Part shown: one piece after another, positions 35,902 through 47,634 of the stretch
Position numbering within the stretch: position 1 is the first letter of the stretch
How the letters are laid out: each line of letters begins with the position of its first letter
Source of the DNA: Bimastos eiseni
Lineage: Eukaryota; Annelida; Clitellata; Crassiclitellata; Lumbricidae
DNA length: 64,000 nucleotides
Assembly: GCA_959347315.1 (NCBI GenBank)
Contig: OY365810.1
Span: 31,164,908-31,228,907 of the forward strand
Reading direction: 5' to 3'
Program-made: the position numbers and the translations under genes
Notes under the pieces: model-generated
The model's input: the letters and a program-made list of their open reading frames with translations, nothing else
Told to the model about the DNA's origin: nothing
Database searches by the model: none

Positions 35902-37262
35902 TTTTTTGCTATTGTATTGGAAGAAGTAAAGATATATATGGAGAATTTTAATGCCAATAGGTCCTCACAGATGCCTGATAAATATTATTTGGTTTGGATC
36001 ATGTCAAGTTTCTCGATAAAAAGTCAGTGAACCCGGGTTCATCGTGATTTTCCCAAATAATGAAACCTTGATTTTTTGCTATTGTATTGGAAGAAGTGAA
36101 GATATCTATGGAGAATTTTGATGCCAAAAGGTCCTCAGATATGCTTGATAAATATTATTTGGTTTGGATCATGTCAAGTTTCTCGATAAAATGTCAGTGA
36201 ACCCGGGTTCATCGTGATTTTCCCAAATAATGAAACCTTGATTTTTTGCTATTGTATTGGAAGAAGTGAAGATATCTTTGGAGAATTTTGATGCCAATAG
36301 GACCTCACAGATGCTTGATAAATATTATTTGGTTTGGATCATGTCAAGTCTCTTGATAAAAAGTCAGTGAACCCGGGTTCATCGTGATTTTCCCAAATAA
36401 TGAAACCTTGATTTTTTGCTATTGTATTGGAAGAAGTGAAGATATCTATGGAGAATTTTGATGCCAATAGGTCCTCACAGATGCTTGTTAAATATTGTTT
36501 GGTTTGGAGCTTGTTTAAGTTTCTCGATAAAAAGTCAGTGAAACCGGGTTCATCGTGATATTCTTAAATAATGAAACCTTGATTTTTTGCTATTGTATTG
36601 GAAGAAGTGAAGATATCTATGGAGAATTTTGATGCCAATAGGTCCTCAGAGATGCTTGATAAATACTATTTGGTTTGGATCATGTCAAGTTTCTCGATAA
36701 AAAGTCAGTGAACCCGGGTTCATAGTTATTTTCCCAAATAATGAAACCTTGATTTTTTGCTATTGTATTGGAAGAAGTGAAGATATCTATGGAGAATTTT
36801 GATGCCAATAGGTCCTCACAGATGCCTGATAAATATTATTTGGTTTGGATCATGTCAAGTTTCTCGATAAAAAGTCAGTGAACCCGGGTTCATCGTTATT
36901 TTCCCAAATAATGAAACCTTGATTTTTTGCTATTGTATTGGTAGAAGTGAAGATATCTATGGAGAATTTTGATGCCAATAGGTCCTCAGAGATGCTTGAT
37001 AAATACTATTTGGTTTGGATCATGTCAAGTTTCTCGATAAAAAGTCAGTGAACCCGGGTTCATCGTTATTTTCCCAAATAATGAAACCTTGATTTTTTGC
37101 TATTGTATTGGAAGAAGTGAAGATATATATGGAGAATTTTGATGCCAATAGGTCCTCACAGATGCTTGAAAAATATTATTTGGTTTGGGTCATGTCAAGT
37201 TTCTCGATAAAAATTCAGTGAACCCGGGTTCATCGTGATTTTCCCAAACAATGAAACCTTGA
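35902..37262. repeat. 8-monomer unit, copy 2 (1361 bp)
   Basis: It abuts copy 1 and repeats its variant order. The first monomer starts 'gaagtaaagatatatatgg', unlike 34541, then has 'gagaattttaatgcc' and 'gcctgat' as in 34541. Monomer 35902-36071 is therefore a likely hybrid at the exchange junction. Confidence 0.92.
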
Positions 37263-39132
37263 TTTTTTGCTATTGTATTGGAAGAAGTGAAGATATCTAT
37301 GGAGAATTTTGATGCCAATAGGTCCTCACAGATGCTTGATAAATATTATTTGGTTTGGATCATGTCAAGTTTCTCGATAAAAATTCAGTGAACCCGGGTT
37401 CATCGTTATTTTCCCAAATAATGAAACCTTGATTTTTTGCTATTGTATTGGAAGAAGTGAAGATATATATGGAGAATTTTGATGCCAATAGGTCCTCACA
37501 GATGCTTGATAAATATTATTTGGTTTGGATCATGTCAAGTTTCTCGACAAAGTCAATGAACCCGGGTTCATCGTGATTTTCCCAAATAATGAAACCTTGA
37601 TTTTTTGCTATTGTATTGGTAGAAGTGAAGATATCTTTGGAGAATTTTGATGCCAATAGGTCCTCACAGATGCTTGAAAAATATTATTTGGTTTGGATCA
37701 TGTCAAGTCTCTTGATAAAAATGTCAGTGAACCCGGGTTCATCGTGATATTCTTAAATAATGAAACCTTGATTTTTTGCTATTGTATTGGAAGAAGTGAA
37801 GATATCTATGGAGAATTTTGATGCCAATAGGTCCTCACAGATGCCTGATAAATATTATTTGGTTTGGATCATGTCAAGTTTCTCGATAAAAAGTCAGTGA
37901 ACCCGGGTTCATCGTGATTTTCCCAAGTAATGAAGCCTTGATTTTTTGCTATTGTATTGGAAGAAGTGAAGATATATCTGGAGAATGTTGATGCCAATAG
38001 GTCCTTACAGATGCTTGATAAATATTATTTGGTTTGGATCATGTCAAGTTTCTCGATAAAAAGTCAGTGAACCCGGGTTCATCGTGATTTTCCCAAATAA
38101 TGAATCCTTGATTTTTTGCTATTGTATTGGAAGAAGTGAAGATATCTATGGAGAATGTTGATGCCAATAGGTCCTCACAGATGCCTGATAAATATTATTT
38201 GGTTTGGATCATGTCAAGTTTCTCGATAAAATGTCAGTGAACCCGGGTTCATCGTTATTTTCCCAAATAATGAAACCTTGATTTTTAGCTATTGTATTGG
38301 TAGAAGTGAAGATATCTATGGAGAATTTTGATGCCAATAGGTCCTCACAGATGGTTGAAAAATATTATTTGGTTTGGATCATGTCAAGTTTCTCGATAAA
38401 AAGTCAGTGAACCCGGGTTCATCGTGATTTTCCCAAATAATGAAACCTTGATTTTTAGCTATTGTATTGGTAGAAGTGAAGATATCTATGGAGAATTTTG
38501 ATGCCAATAGGTCCTCAGAGATGCTTGATAAATATTATTTGGTTTGGATCATGTCAAGTTTCTCGATAAAATGTCAGTGAACCCGGGTTCATCGTTATTT
38601 TCCCAAATAATGAAACCTTGATTTTTTGCTATTGTATTGGTAGAAGTGAAGATATCTATGGATTATTTTGATGCCAATAGGTCCTCACAGATGCTTGAAA
38701 AATATTATTTGGTTTGGGTCATGTCAAGTTTCTCGATAAAAAAGTCAGTGAACCCGGGTTCATCGTGATTTTCCCAAGTAATGAAGCCTTGATTTTTTGC
38801 TATTGTATTGGAAGAAGTGAAGATATATCTGGAGAATGTTGATGCCAATAGGTCCTTACAGATGCTTGATAAATATTATTTGGTTTGGATCATGTCAAGT
38901 TTCTCGATAAAAAGTCAGTGAACCCGGGTTCATCGTGATTTTCCCAAATAATGAATCCTTGATTTTTTGCTATTGTATTGGAAGAAGTGAAGATATCTTT
39001 GGAGAATTTTGATGCCAATAGGTCCTCGGAGGTGCTTGATAAATTCTATTTGGTTTGGATCATGTCAAGTTTATCGATAAAAATTCAGTGAACCCGGGTT
39101 CATCGTTATTTTCCCAAATAATGAAACCTTGA
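37263..39132. repeat. 11-monomer block, the 'cgacaaag to gatggttg' series
   Basis: Monomers start at 37263, 37433 (168 bp, 'cgacaaagtcaatg'), 37601 (171 bp), 37772, 37942, 38112, 38282 ('gatggttgaaa'), 38452, 38622 (171 bp), 38793 and 38963. The ordered series from 37433 to 38963 recurs wholly or partly at 41345, 42704, 45084, 48485, 58688 and 62089. It is the core module of the last 27 kb. Confidence 0.9.
37433..37600. repeat. 168-bp 'cgacaaagtcaatg' monomer class
   Basis: A 2-bp shortening changes 'cgataaaaagtcagtg' to 'cgacaaagtcaatg'. Members start at 37433, 41345, 42704, 45084, 48485, 55290, 56309, 58688 and 62089, and an older relative lies in 4087-4259. In the last 27 kb it nearly always precedes the 'tctcttgataaaaatg' or 'tttctcaataaaaag' monomer, so it is a reliable phase mark for the blocks. 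Confidence 0.9.
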
Positions 39133-40834
39133 TTTTTTGCTATTGTATTGGTAGAAGTGAAGATATCTATGGATTATTTTGATGCCAATAGGTCCTCACA
39201 GATGCTTGATAAATATTATTTGGTTTGGGTCATGTCAAGTTTCTCGATAAAAAAGTCAGTGAACCCGGGTTCATCGTGATTCTCCCAAATAATGAATCCT
39301 TGATTTTTTGCTATTGTATTGGAAGAAGTGAAGATATCTATGGAGAATTTTGATGGCAATAGGTCCTCAGAGATGCTTGATAAATACTATTTGGTTTGGA
39401 TCATGTCAAGTTTCTCGATAAAAAGTCAGTGAACCCGGGTTCATCGTGATTTTCCCAAATAATGAAACCTTGATTTTTTGCTATTGTATTGGAAGAAGTG
39501 AAGATATCTATGGAGAATTTTAATGCCAATAGGTCCTCACAGATGCCTGATAAATATTATTTGGTTTGGATCATGTCAAGTTTCTCGATAAAAAGTCAGT
39601 GAACCCGGGTTCATCGTGATTTTCCCAAATAATGAAACCTTGATTTTTTGCTATTGTATTGGAAGAAGTGAAGATATCTATGGAGAATTTTGATGCCAAA
39701 AGGTCCTCAGATATGCTTGATAAATATTATTTGGTTTGGATCATGTCAAGTTTCTCGATAAAATGTCAGTGAACCCGGGTTCATCGTTATTTTCCCAAAT
39801 AATGAAACCTTGATTTTTTGCTATTGTATTGGAAGAAGTGAAGATATCTTTGGAGAATTTTGATGCCAATAGGACCTCACAGATGCTTGATAAATATTAT
39901 TTGGTTTGGATCATGTCAAGTCTCTTGATAAAAAGTCAGTGAACCCGGGTTCATCGTGATTTTCCCAAATAATGAAACCTTGATTTTTTGCTATTGTATT
40001 GGAAGAAGTGAAGATATCTATGGAGAATTTTGATGCCAATAGGTCCTCACAGATGCTTGTTAAATATTGTTTGGTTTGGAGCTTGTTTAAGTTTCTCGAT
40101 AAAAAGTCAGTGAAACCGGGTTCATCGTGATATTCTTAAATAATGAAACCTTGATTTTTTGCTATTCTATTGGAAGAAGTGAAGATATCTATGGAGAATT
40201 TTGATGCCAATAGGTCCTCAGAGATGCTTGATAAATACTATTTGGTTTGGATCATGTCAAGTTTCTCGATAAAAAGTCAGTGAACCCGGGTTCATAGTTA
40301 TTTTCCCAAATAATGAAACCTTGATTTTTTGCTATTGTATTGGAAGAAGTGAAGATATCTATGGAGAATTTTGATGCCAATAGGTCCTCACAGATGCCTG
40401 ATAAATATTATTTGGTTTGGATCATGTCAAGTTTCTCGATAAAAAGTCAGTGAACCCGGGTTCATCGTTATTTTCCCAAATAATGAAACCTTGATTTTTT
40501 GCTATTGTATTGGTAGAAGTGAAGATATCTATGGAGAATTTTGATGCCAATAGGTCCTCAGAGATGCTTGATAAATACTATTTGGTTTGGATCATGTCAA
40601 GTTTCTCGATAAAAAGTCAGTGAACCCGGGTTCATCGTTATTTTCCCAAATAATGAAACCTTGATTTTTTGCTATTGTATTGGAAGAAGTGAAGATATAT
40701 ATGGAGAATTTTGATGCCAATAGGTCCTCACAGATGCTTGAAAAATATTATTTGGTTTGGGTCATGTCAAGTTTCTCGATAAAAATTCAGTGAACCCGGG
40801 TTCATCGTGATTTTCCCAAACAATGAAACCTTGA
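39133..40834. repeat. Displaced copy of 34200-35901 (1702 bp)
   Basis: It matches 34200-35901 at offset 4933, including 'gatggcaatagg', 'ccaaaaggtcctcagatatg' and 'catagttat'. A 'gctattctattgg' change at 40161 is new here and is passed on to 43894 and 57668, which shows direction of copying: those blocks derive from this one or share its ancestor. Confidence 0.92.
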
Positions 40835-42193
40835 TTTTTTGCTATTGTATTGGAAGAAGTGAAGATATCTATGGAGAATTTTAATGCCAATAGGTCCTCA
40901 CAGATGCTTGAAAAATATTATTTGGTTTGGGTCATGTCAAGTTTCTCGATAAAAAGTCAGTGAACCCGGGTTCATCGTGATTTTCCCAAATAATGAAACC
41001 TTGATTTTTTGCTATTGTATTGGAAGAAGTAAAGATATATATGGAGAATTTTGATTCCAATAGGTCCTCACAGATGCTTGAGAAATATTGTTTGGTTTGG
41101 ATCATGTCAAGTTTCTCGATGAGAACTCAGTGAACCCGGGTTCATCGTGATTTTCCCAAATAATGAAACCTTGATTTTTTGCTATTGTATTGGAAGAAGT
41201 GAAGATATCTATGGAGAATTTTGATGCCAATAGGTCCTCACAGATGCTTGATAAATATTATTTGGTTTGGATCATGTCAAGTTTCTCGATAAAAATTCAG
41301 TGAACCCGGGTTCATCGTTATTTTCCCAAATAATGAAACCTTGATTTTTTGCTATTGTATTGGAAGAAGTGAAGATATATATGGAGAATTTTGATGCCAA
41401 TAGGTCCTCACAGATGCTTGATAAATATTATTTGGTTTGGATCATGTCAAGTTTCTCGACAAAGTCAATGAACCCGGGTTCATCGTGATTTTCCCAAATA
41501 ATGAAACCTTGATTTTTTGCTATTGTATTGGTAGAAGTGAAGATATCTTTGGAGAATTTTGATGCCAATAGGTCCTCACAGATGCTTGAAAAATATTATT
41601 TGGTTTGGATCATGTCAAGTCTCTTGATAAAAATGTCAGTGAACCCGGGTTCATCGTGATATTCTTAAATAATGAAACCTTGATTTTTTGCTATTGTATT
41701 GGAAGAAGTGAAGATATCTATGGAGAATTTTGATGCCAATAGGTCCTCACAGATGCCTGATAAATATTATTTGGTTTGGATCATGTCAAGTTTCTCGATA
41801 AAAAGTCAGTGAACCCAGGTTCATCGTGATTTTCCCAAGTAATGAAGCCTTGATTTTTTGCTATTGTATTGGAAGAAGTGAAGATATATCTGGAGAATGT
41901 TGATGCCAATAGGTCCTTACAGATGCTTGATAAATATTATTTGGTTTGGATCATGTCAAGTTTCTCGATAAAAAGTCAGTGAACCCGGGTTCATCGTGAT
42001 TTTCCCAAATAATGAATCCTTGATTTTTTGCTATTGTATTGGAAGAAGTGAAGATATCTATGGAGAATGTTGATGCCAATAGGTCCTCACAGATGCTTGA
42101 AAAATATTATTTGGTTTGGGTCATGTCAAGTTTCTCGATAAAAATTCAGTGAACCCGGGTTCATCGTGATTTTCCCAAACAATGAAACCTTGA
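40835..42193. repeat. 8-monomer unit, copy 1 (1359 bp)
   Basis: Monomers start at 40835, 41005, 41175, 41345 (168 bp), 41513 (171 bp), 41684, 41854 and 42024. The offset to the next copy is 1359, checked at 41457/42816. The last monomer (42024-42193) is a chimera and marks the junction. Confidence 0.93.
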
Positions 42194-43552
42194 TTTTTTG
42201 CTATTGTATTGGAAGAAGTGAAGATATCTATGGAGAATTTTAATGCCAATAGGTCCTCACAGATGCTTGAAAAATATTATTTGGTTTGGGTCATGTCAAG
42301 TTTCTCGATAAAAAGTCAGTGAACCCGGGTTCATCGTGATTTTCCCAAATAATGAAACCTTGATTTTTTGCTATTGTATTGGAAGAAGTAAAGATATATA
42401 TGGAGAATTTTGATTCCAATAGGTCCTCACAGATGCTTGAGAAATATTGTTTGGTTTGGATCATGTCAAGTTTCTCGATGAGAACTCAGTGAACCCGGGT
42501 TCATCGTGATTTTCCCAAATAATGAAACCTTGATTTTTTGCTATTGTATTGGAAGAAGTGAAGATATCTATGGAGAATTTTGATGCCAATAGGTCCTCAC
42601 AGATGCTTGATAAATATTATTTGGTTTGGATCATGTCAAGTTTCTCGATAAAAATTCAGTGAACCCGGGTTCATCGTTATTTTCCCAAATAATGAAACCT
42701 TGATTTTTTGCTATTGTATTGGAAGAAGTGAAGATATATATGGAGAATTTTGATGCCAATAGGTCCTCACAGATGCTTGATAAATATTATTTGGTTTGGA
42801 TCATGTCAAGTTTCTCGACAAAGTCAATGAACCCGGGTTCATCGTGATTTTCCCAAATAATGAAACCTTGATTTTTTGCTATTGTATTGGTAGAAGTGAA
42901 GATATCTTTGGAGAATTTTGATGCCAATAGGTCCTCACAGATGCTTGAAAAATATTATTTGGTTTGGATCATGTCAAGTCTCTTGATAAAAATGTCAGTG
43001 AACCCGGGTTCATCGTGATATTCTTAAATAATGAAACCTTGATTTTTTGCTATTGTATTGGAAGAAGTGAAGATATCTATGGAGAATTTTGATGCCAATA
43101 GGTCCTCACAGATGCCTGATAAATATTATTTGGTTTGGATCATGTCAAGTTTCTCGATAAAAAGTCAGTGAACCCGGGTTCATCGTGATTTTCCCAAGTA
43201 ATGAAGCCTTGATTTTTTGCTATTGTATTGGAAGAAGTGAAGATATATCTGGAGAATGTTGATGCCAATAGGTCCTTACAGATGCTTGATAAATATTATT
43301 TGGTTTGGATCATGTCAAGTTTCTCGATAAAAAGTCAGTGAACCCGGGTTCATCGTGATTTTCCCAAATAATGAATCCTTGATTTTTTGCTATTGTATTG
43401 GAAGAAGTGAAGATATCTATGGAGAATGTTGATGCCAATAGGTCCTCACAGATGCCTGATAAATATTATTTGGTTTGGATCATGTCAAGTTTCTCGATAA
43501 AATGTCAGTGAACCCGGGTTCATCGTTATTTTCCCAAATAATGAAACCTTGA
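42194..43552. repeat. 8-monomer unit, copy 2 (1359 bp)
   Basis: Monomer for monomer it matches 40835-42193, except that its last monomer (43383) is the non-chimeric 'gagaatgttg' plus 'gcctgat' type. Near 43155 it has 'cccggg' where 41816 has 'cccagg'. Confidence 0.92.
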
Positions 43553-44233
43553 TTTTTAGCTATTGTATTGGTAGAAGTGAAGATATCTATGGAGAATTTT
43601 GATGCCAATAGGTCCTCACAGATGGTTGAAAAATATTATTTGGTTTGGATCATGTCAAGTTTCTCGATAAAAAGTCAGTGAACCCGGGTTCATCGTGATT
43701 TTCCCAAATAATGAAACCTTGATTTTTAGCTATTGTATTGGTAGAAGTGAAGATATCTATGGAGAATTTTGATGCCAATAGGTCCTCACAGATGCTTGTT
43801 AAATATTGTTTGGTTTGGAGCTTGTTTAAGTTTCTCGATAAAAAGTCAGTGAAACCGGGTTCATCGTGATATTCTTAAATAATGAAACCTTGATTTTTTG
43901 CTATTCTATTGGAAGAAGTGAAGATATCTATGGAGAATTTTGATGCCAATAGGTCCTCAGAGATGCTTGATAAATACTATTTGGTTTGGATCATGTCAAG
44001 TTTCTCGATAAAAAGTCAGTGAACCCGGGTTCATAGTTATTTTCCCAAATAATGAAACCTTGATTTTTTGCTATTGTATTGGAAGAAGTGAAGATATCTA
44101 TGGAGAATTTTGATGCCAATAGGTCCTCACAGATGCCTGATAAATATTATTTGGTTTGGATCATGTCAAGTTTCTCGATAAAAAGTCAGTGAACCCGGGT
44201 TCATCGTTATTTTCCCAAATAATGAAACCTTGA
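43553..44233. repeat. Four monomers including a chimeric junction at 43723
   Basis: Monomer 43553 has 'gatggttg'. Monomer 43723-43893 (171 bp) starts as the 'tagctattgtattggtag' type and ends as the 'gagcttgtttaag...aaaccggg' type. It is followed by 43894 ('gctattctattgg') and 44064, which match 40155 and 40325. The sequence thus jumps back by 3739 bp inside monomer 43723. Confidence 0.9.
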
Positions 44234-47200
44234 TTTTTTGCTATTGTATTGGTAGAAGTGAAGATATCTATGGAGAATTTTGATGCCAATAGGTCCTCAG
44301 AGATGCTTGATAAATACTATTTGGTTTGGATCATGTCAAGTTTCTCGATAAAAAGTCAGTGAACCCGGGTTCATCGTTATTTTCCCAAATAATGAAACCT
44401 TGATTTTTTGCTATTGTATTGGAAGAAGTGAAGATATATATGGAGAATTTTGATGCCAATAGGTCCTCACAGATGCTTGAAAAATATTATTTGGTTTGGG
44501 TCATGTCAAGTTTCTCGATAAAAATTCAGTGAACCCGGGTTCATCGTGATTTTCCCAAACAATGAAACCTTGATTTTTTGCTATTGTATTGGAAGAAGTG
44601 AAGATATCTATGGAGAATTTTAATGCCAATAGGTCCTCACAGATGCTTGAAAAATATTATTTGGTTTGGGTCATGTCAAGTTTCTCGATAAAAAGTCAGT
44701 GAACCCGGGTTCATCGTGATTTTCCCAAATAATGAAACCTTGATTTTTTGCTATTGTATTGGAAGAAGTAAAGATATATATGGAGAATTTTGATTCCAAT
44801 AGGTCCTCACAGATGCTTGAGAAATATTGTTTGGTTTGGATCATGTCAAGTTTCTCGATGAGAACTCAGTGAACCCGGGTTCATCGTGATTTTCCCAAAT
44901 AATGAAACCTTGATTTTTTGCTATTGTATTGGAAGAAGTGAAGATATCTATGGAGAATTTTGATGCCAATAGGTCCTCACAGATGCTTGATAAATATTAT
45001 TTGGTTTGGATCATGTCAAGTTTCTCGATAAAAATTCAGTGAACCCGGGTTCATCGTTATTTTCCCAAATAATGAAACCTTGATTTTTTGCTATTGTATT
45101 GGAAGAAGTGAAGATATATATGGAGAATTTTGATGCCAATAGGTCCTCACAGATGCTTGATAAATATTATTTGGTTTGGACCATGTCAAGTTTCTCGACA
45201 AAGTCAATGAACCCGGGTTCATCGTGATTTTCCCAAATAATGAAACCTTGATTTTTTGCTATTGTATTGGTAGAAGTGAAGATATCTTTGGAGAATTTTG
45301 ATGCCAATAGGTCCTCACAGATGCTTGAAAAATATTATTTGGTTTGGATCATGTCAAGTCTCTTGATAAAAATGTCAGTGAACCCGGGTTCATCGTGATA
45401 TTCTTAAATAATGAAACCTTGATTTTTTGCTATTGTATTGGAAGAAGTGAAGATATCTATGGAGAATTTTGATGCCAATAGGTCCTCACAGATGCCTGAT
45501 AAATATTATTTGGTTTGGATCATGTCAAGTTTCTCGATAAAAAGTCAGTGAACCCAGGTTCATCGTGATTTTCCCAAGTAATGAAGCCTTGATTTTTTGC
45601 TATTGTATTGGAAGAAGTGAAGATATATCTGGAGAATGTTGATGCCAATAGGTCCTTACAGATGCTTGATAAATATTATTTGGTTTGGATCATGTCAAGT
45701 TTCTCGATAAAAAGTCAGTGAACCCGGGTTCATCGTGATTTTCCCAAATAATGAATCCTTGATTTTTTGCTATTGTATTGGAAGAAGTGAAGATATCTAT
45801 GGAGAATGTTGATGCCAATAGGTCCTCACAGATGCCTGATAAATATTATTTGGTTTGGATCATGTCAAGTTTCTCGATAAAATGTCAGTGAACCCGGGTT
45901 CATCGTTATTTTCCCAAATAATGAAACCTTGATTTTTAGCTATTGTATTGGTAGAAGTGAAGATATCTATGGAGAATTTTGATGCCAATAGGTCCTCACA
46001 GATGGTTGAAAAATATTATTTGGTTTGGATCATGTCAAGTTTCTCGATAAAAAGTCAGTGAACCCGGGTTCATCGTGATTTTCCCAAATAATGAAACCTT
46101 GATTTTTAGCTATTGTATTGGTAGAAGTGAAGATATCTATGGAGAATTTTGATGCCAATAGGTCCTCAGAGATGCTTGATAAATATTATTTGGTTTGGAT
46201 CATGTCAAGTTTCTCGATAAAATGTCAGTGAACCCGGGTTCATCGTTATTTTCCCAAATAATGAAACCTTGATTTTTTGCTATTGTATTGGTAGAAGTGA
46301 AGATATCTATGGATTATTTTGATGCCAATAGGTCCTCACAGATGCTTGAAAAATATTATTTGGTTTGGGTCATGTCAAGTTTCTCGATAAAAAAGTCAGT
46401 GAACCCGGGTTCATCGTGATTTTCCCAAGTAATGAAGCCTTGATTTTTTGCTATTGTATTGGAAGAAGTGAAGATATATCTGGAGAATGTTGATGCCAAT
46501 AGGTCCTTACAGATGCCTGATAAATATTATTTGGTTTGGATCATGTCAAGTTTCTCGATAAAAAGTCAGTGAACCCGGGTTCATCGTGATTTTCCCAAAT
46601 AATGAATCCTTGATTTTTTGCTATTGTATTGGAAGAAGTGAAGATATCTTTGGAGAATTTTGATGCCAATAGGTCCTCGGAGGTGCTTGATAAATTCTAT
46701 TTGGTTTGGATCATGTCAAGTTTATCGATAAAAAGTCAGTGAACCCGGGTTATTCATGATTATCCCAAATAATGAAACCTCGATTTTTTGCTATTGTATT
46801 GGAAGAAGTGAAGATATCTTTGGAGAATTTTGATGCCAATAGGACCTCACAGATGCATTATAAATATTATTTGGTTTGGATCATGTCAAGTCTCTTGATA
46901 AAAAGTCAGTGAACCCGGGTTCATCGTGATTTTCCCAAATAATGAAACCTTGATTTTTTGCTATTGTATTGGAAGAAGTGAAGATATCTATGGAGAATTT
47001 TGATGCCAATAGGTCCTCACAGATGCTTGTTAAATATTGTTTGGTTTGGAGCTTGTTTAAGTTTCTCGATAAAAAGTCAGTGAACCCGGGTTCATCGTGA
47101 TATTCTTAAATAATGAAACCTTGATTTTTTGCTATTGTATTGGAAGAAGTGAAGATATCTATGGAGAATGTTGATGCCAATAGGTCCTCACAGATGCCTG

Positions 47201-47634
47201 ATAAATATTATTTGGTTTGGATCATGTCAAGTTTCTCGATAAAATGTCAGTGAACCCGGGTTCATCGTTATTTTCCCAAATAATGAAACCTTGATTTTTT
47301 GCTATTGTATTGGAAGAAGTGAAGATATCTATGGAGAATGTTGATGCCAATAGGTCCTCACAGATGCCTGATAAATATTATTTGGTTTGGATCATGTCAA
47401 GTTTCTCGATAAAATGTCAGTGAACCCGGGTTCATCGTGATATTCTTAAATAATGAAACCTTGATTTTTTGCTATTGTATTGGAAGAAGTGAAGATATCT
47501 ATGGAGAATGTTGATGCCAATAGGTCCTCACAGATGCCTGATAAATATTATTTGGTTTGGATCATGTCAAGTTTCTCGATAAAATGTCAGTGAACCCGGG
47601 TTCATCGTTATTTTCCCAAATAATGAAACCTTGA
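44234..47634. repeat. 20-monomer unit, copy 1 (3401 bp)
   Basis: The first 18 monomers (44234 to 47294) match 47635 to 50694 at offset 3401, dropping to 3400 after an 'aaaaaagtcag' length variant at 46273. The last two monomers (47295, 47465) are extra 'gagaatgttg' copies. The part 44234-45762 also matches 40495-42023 at offset 3739. 'acctcgatttt' at 46776 is a rare mark shared with 60380. Confidence 0.92.
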
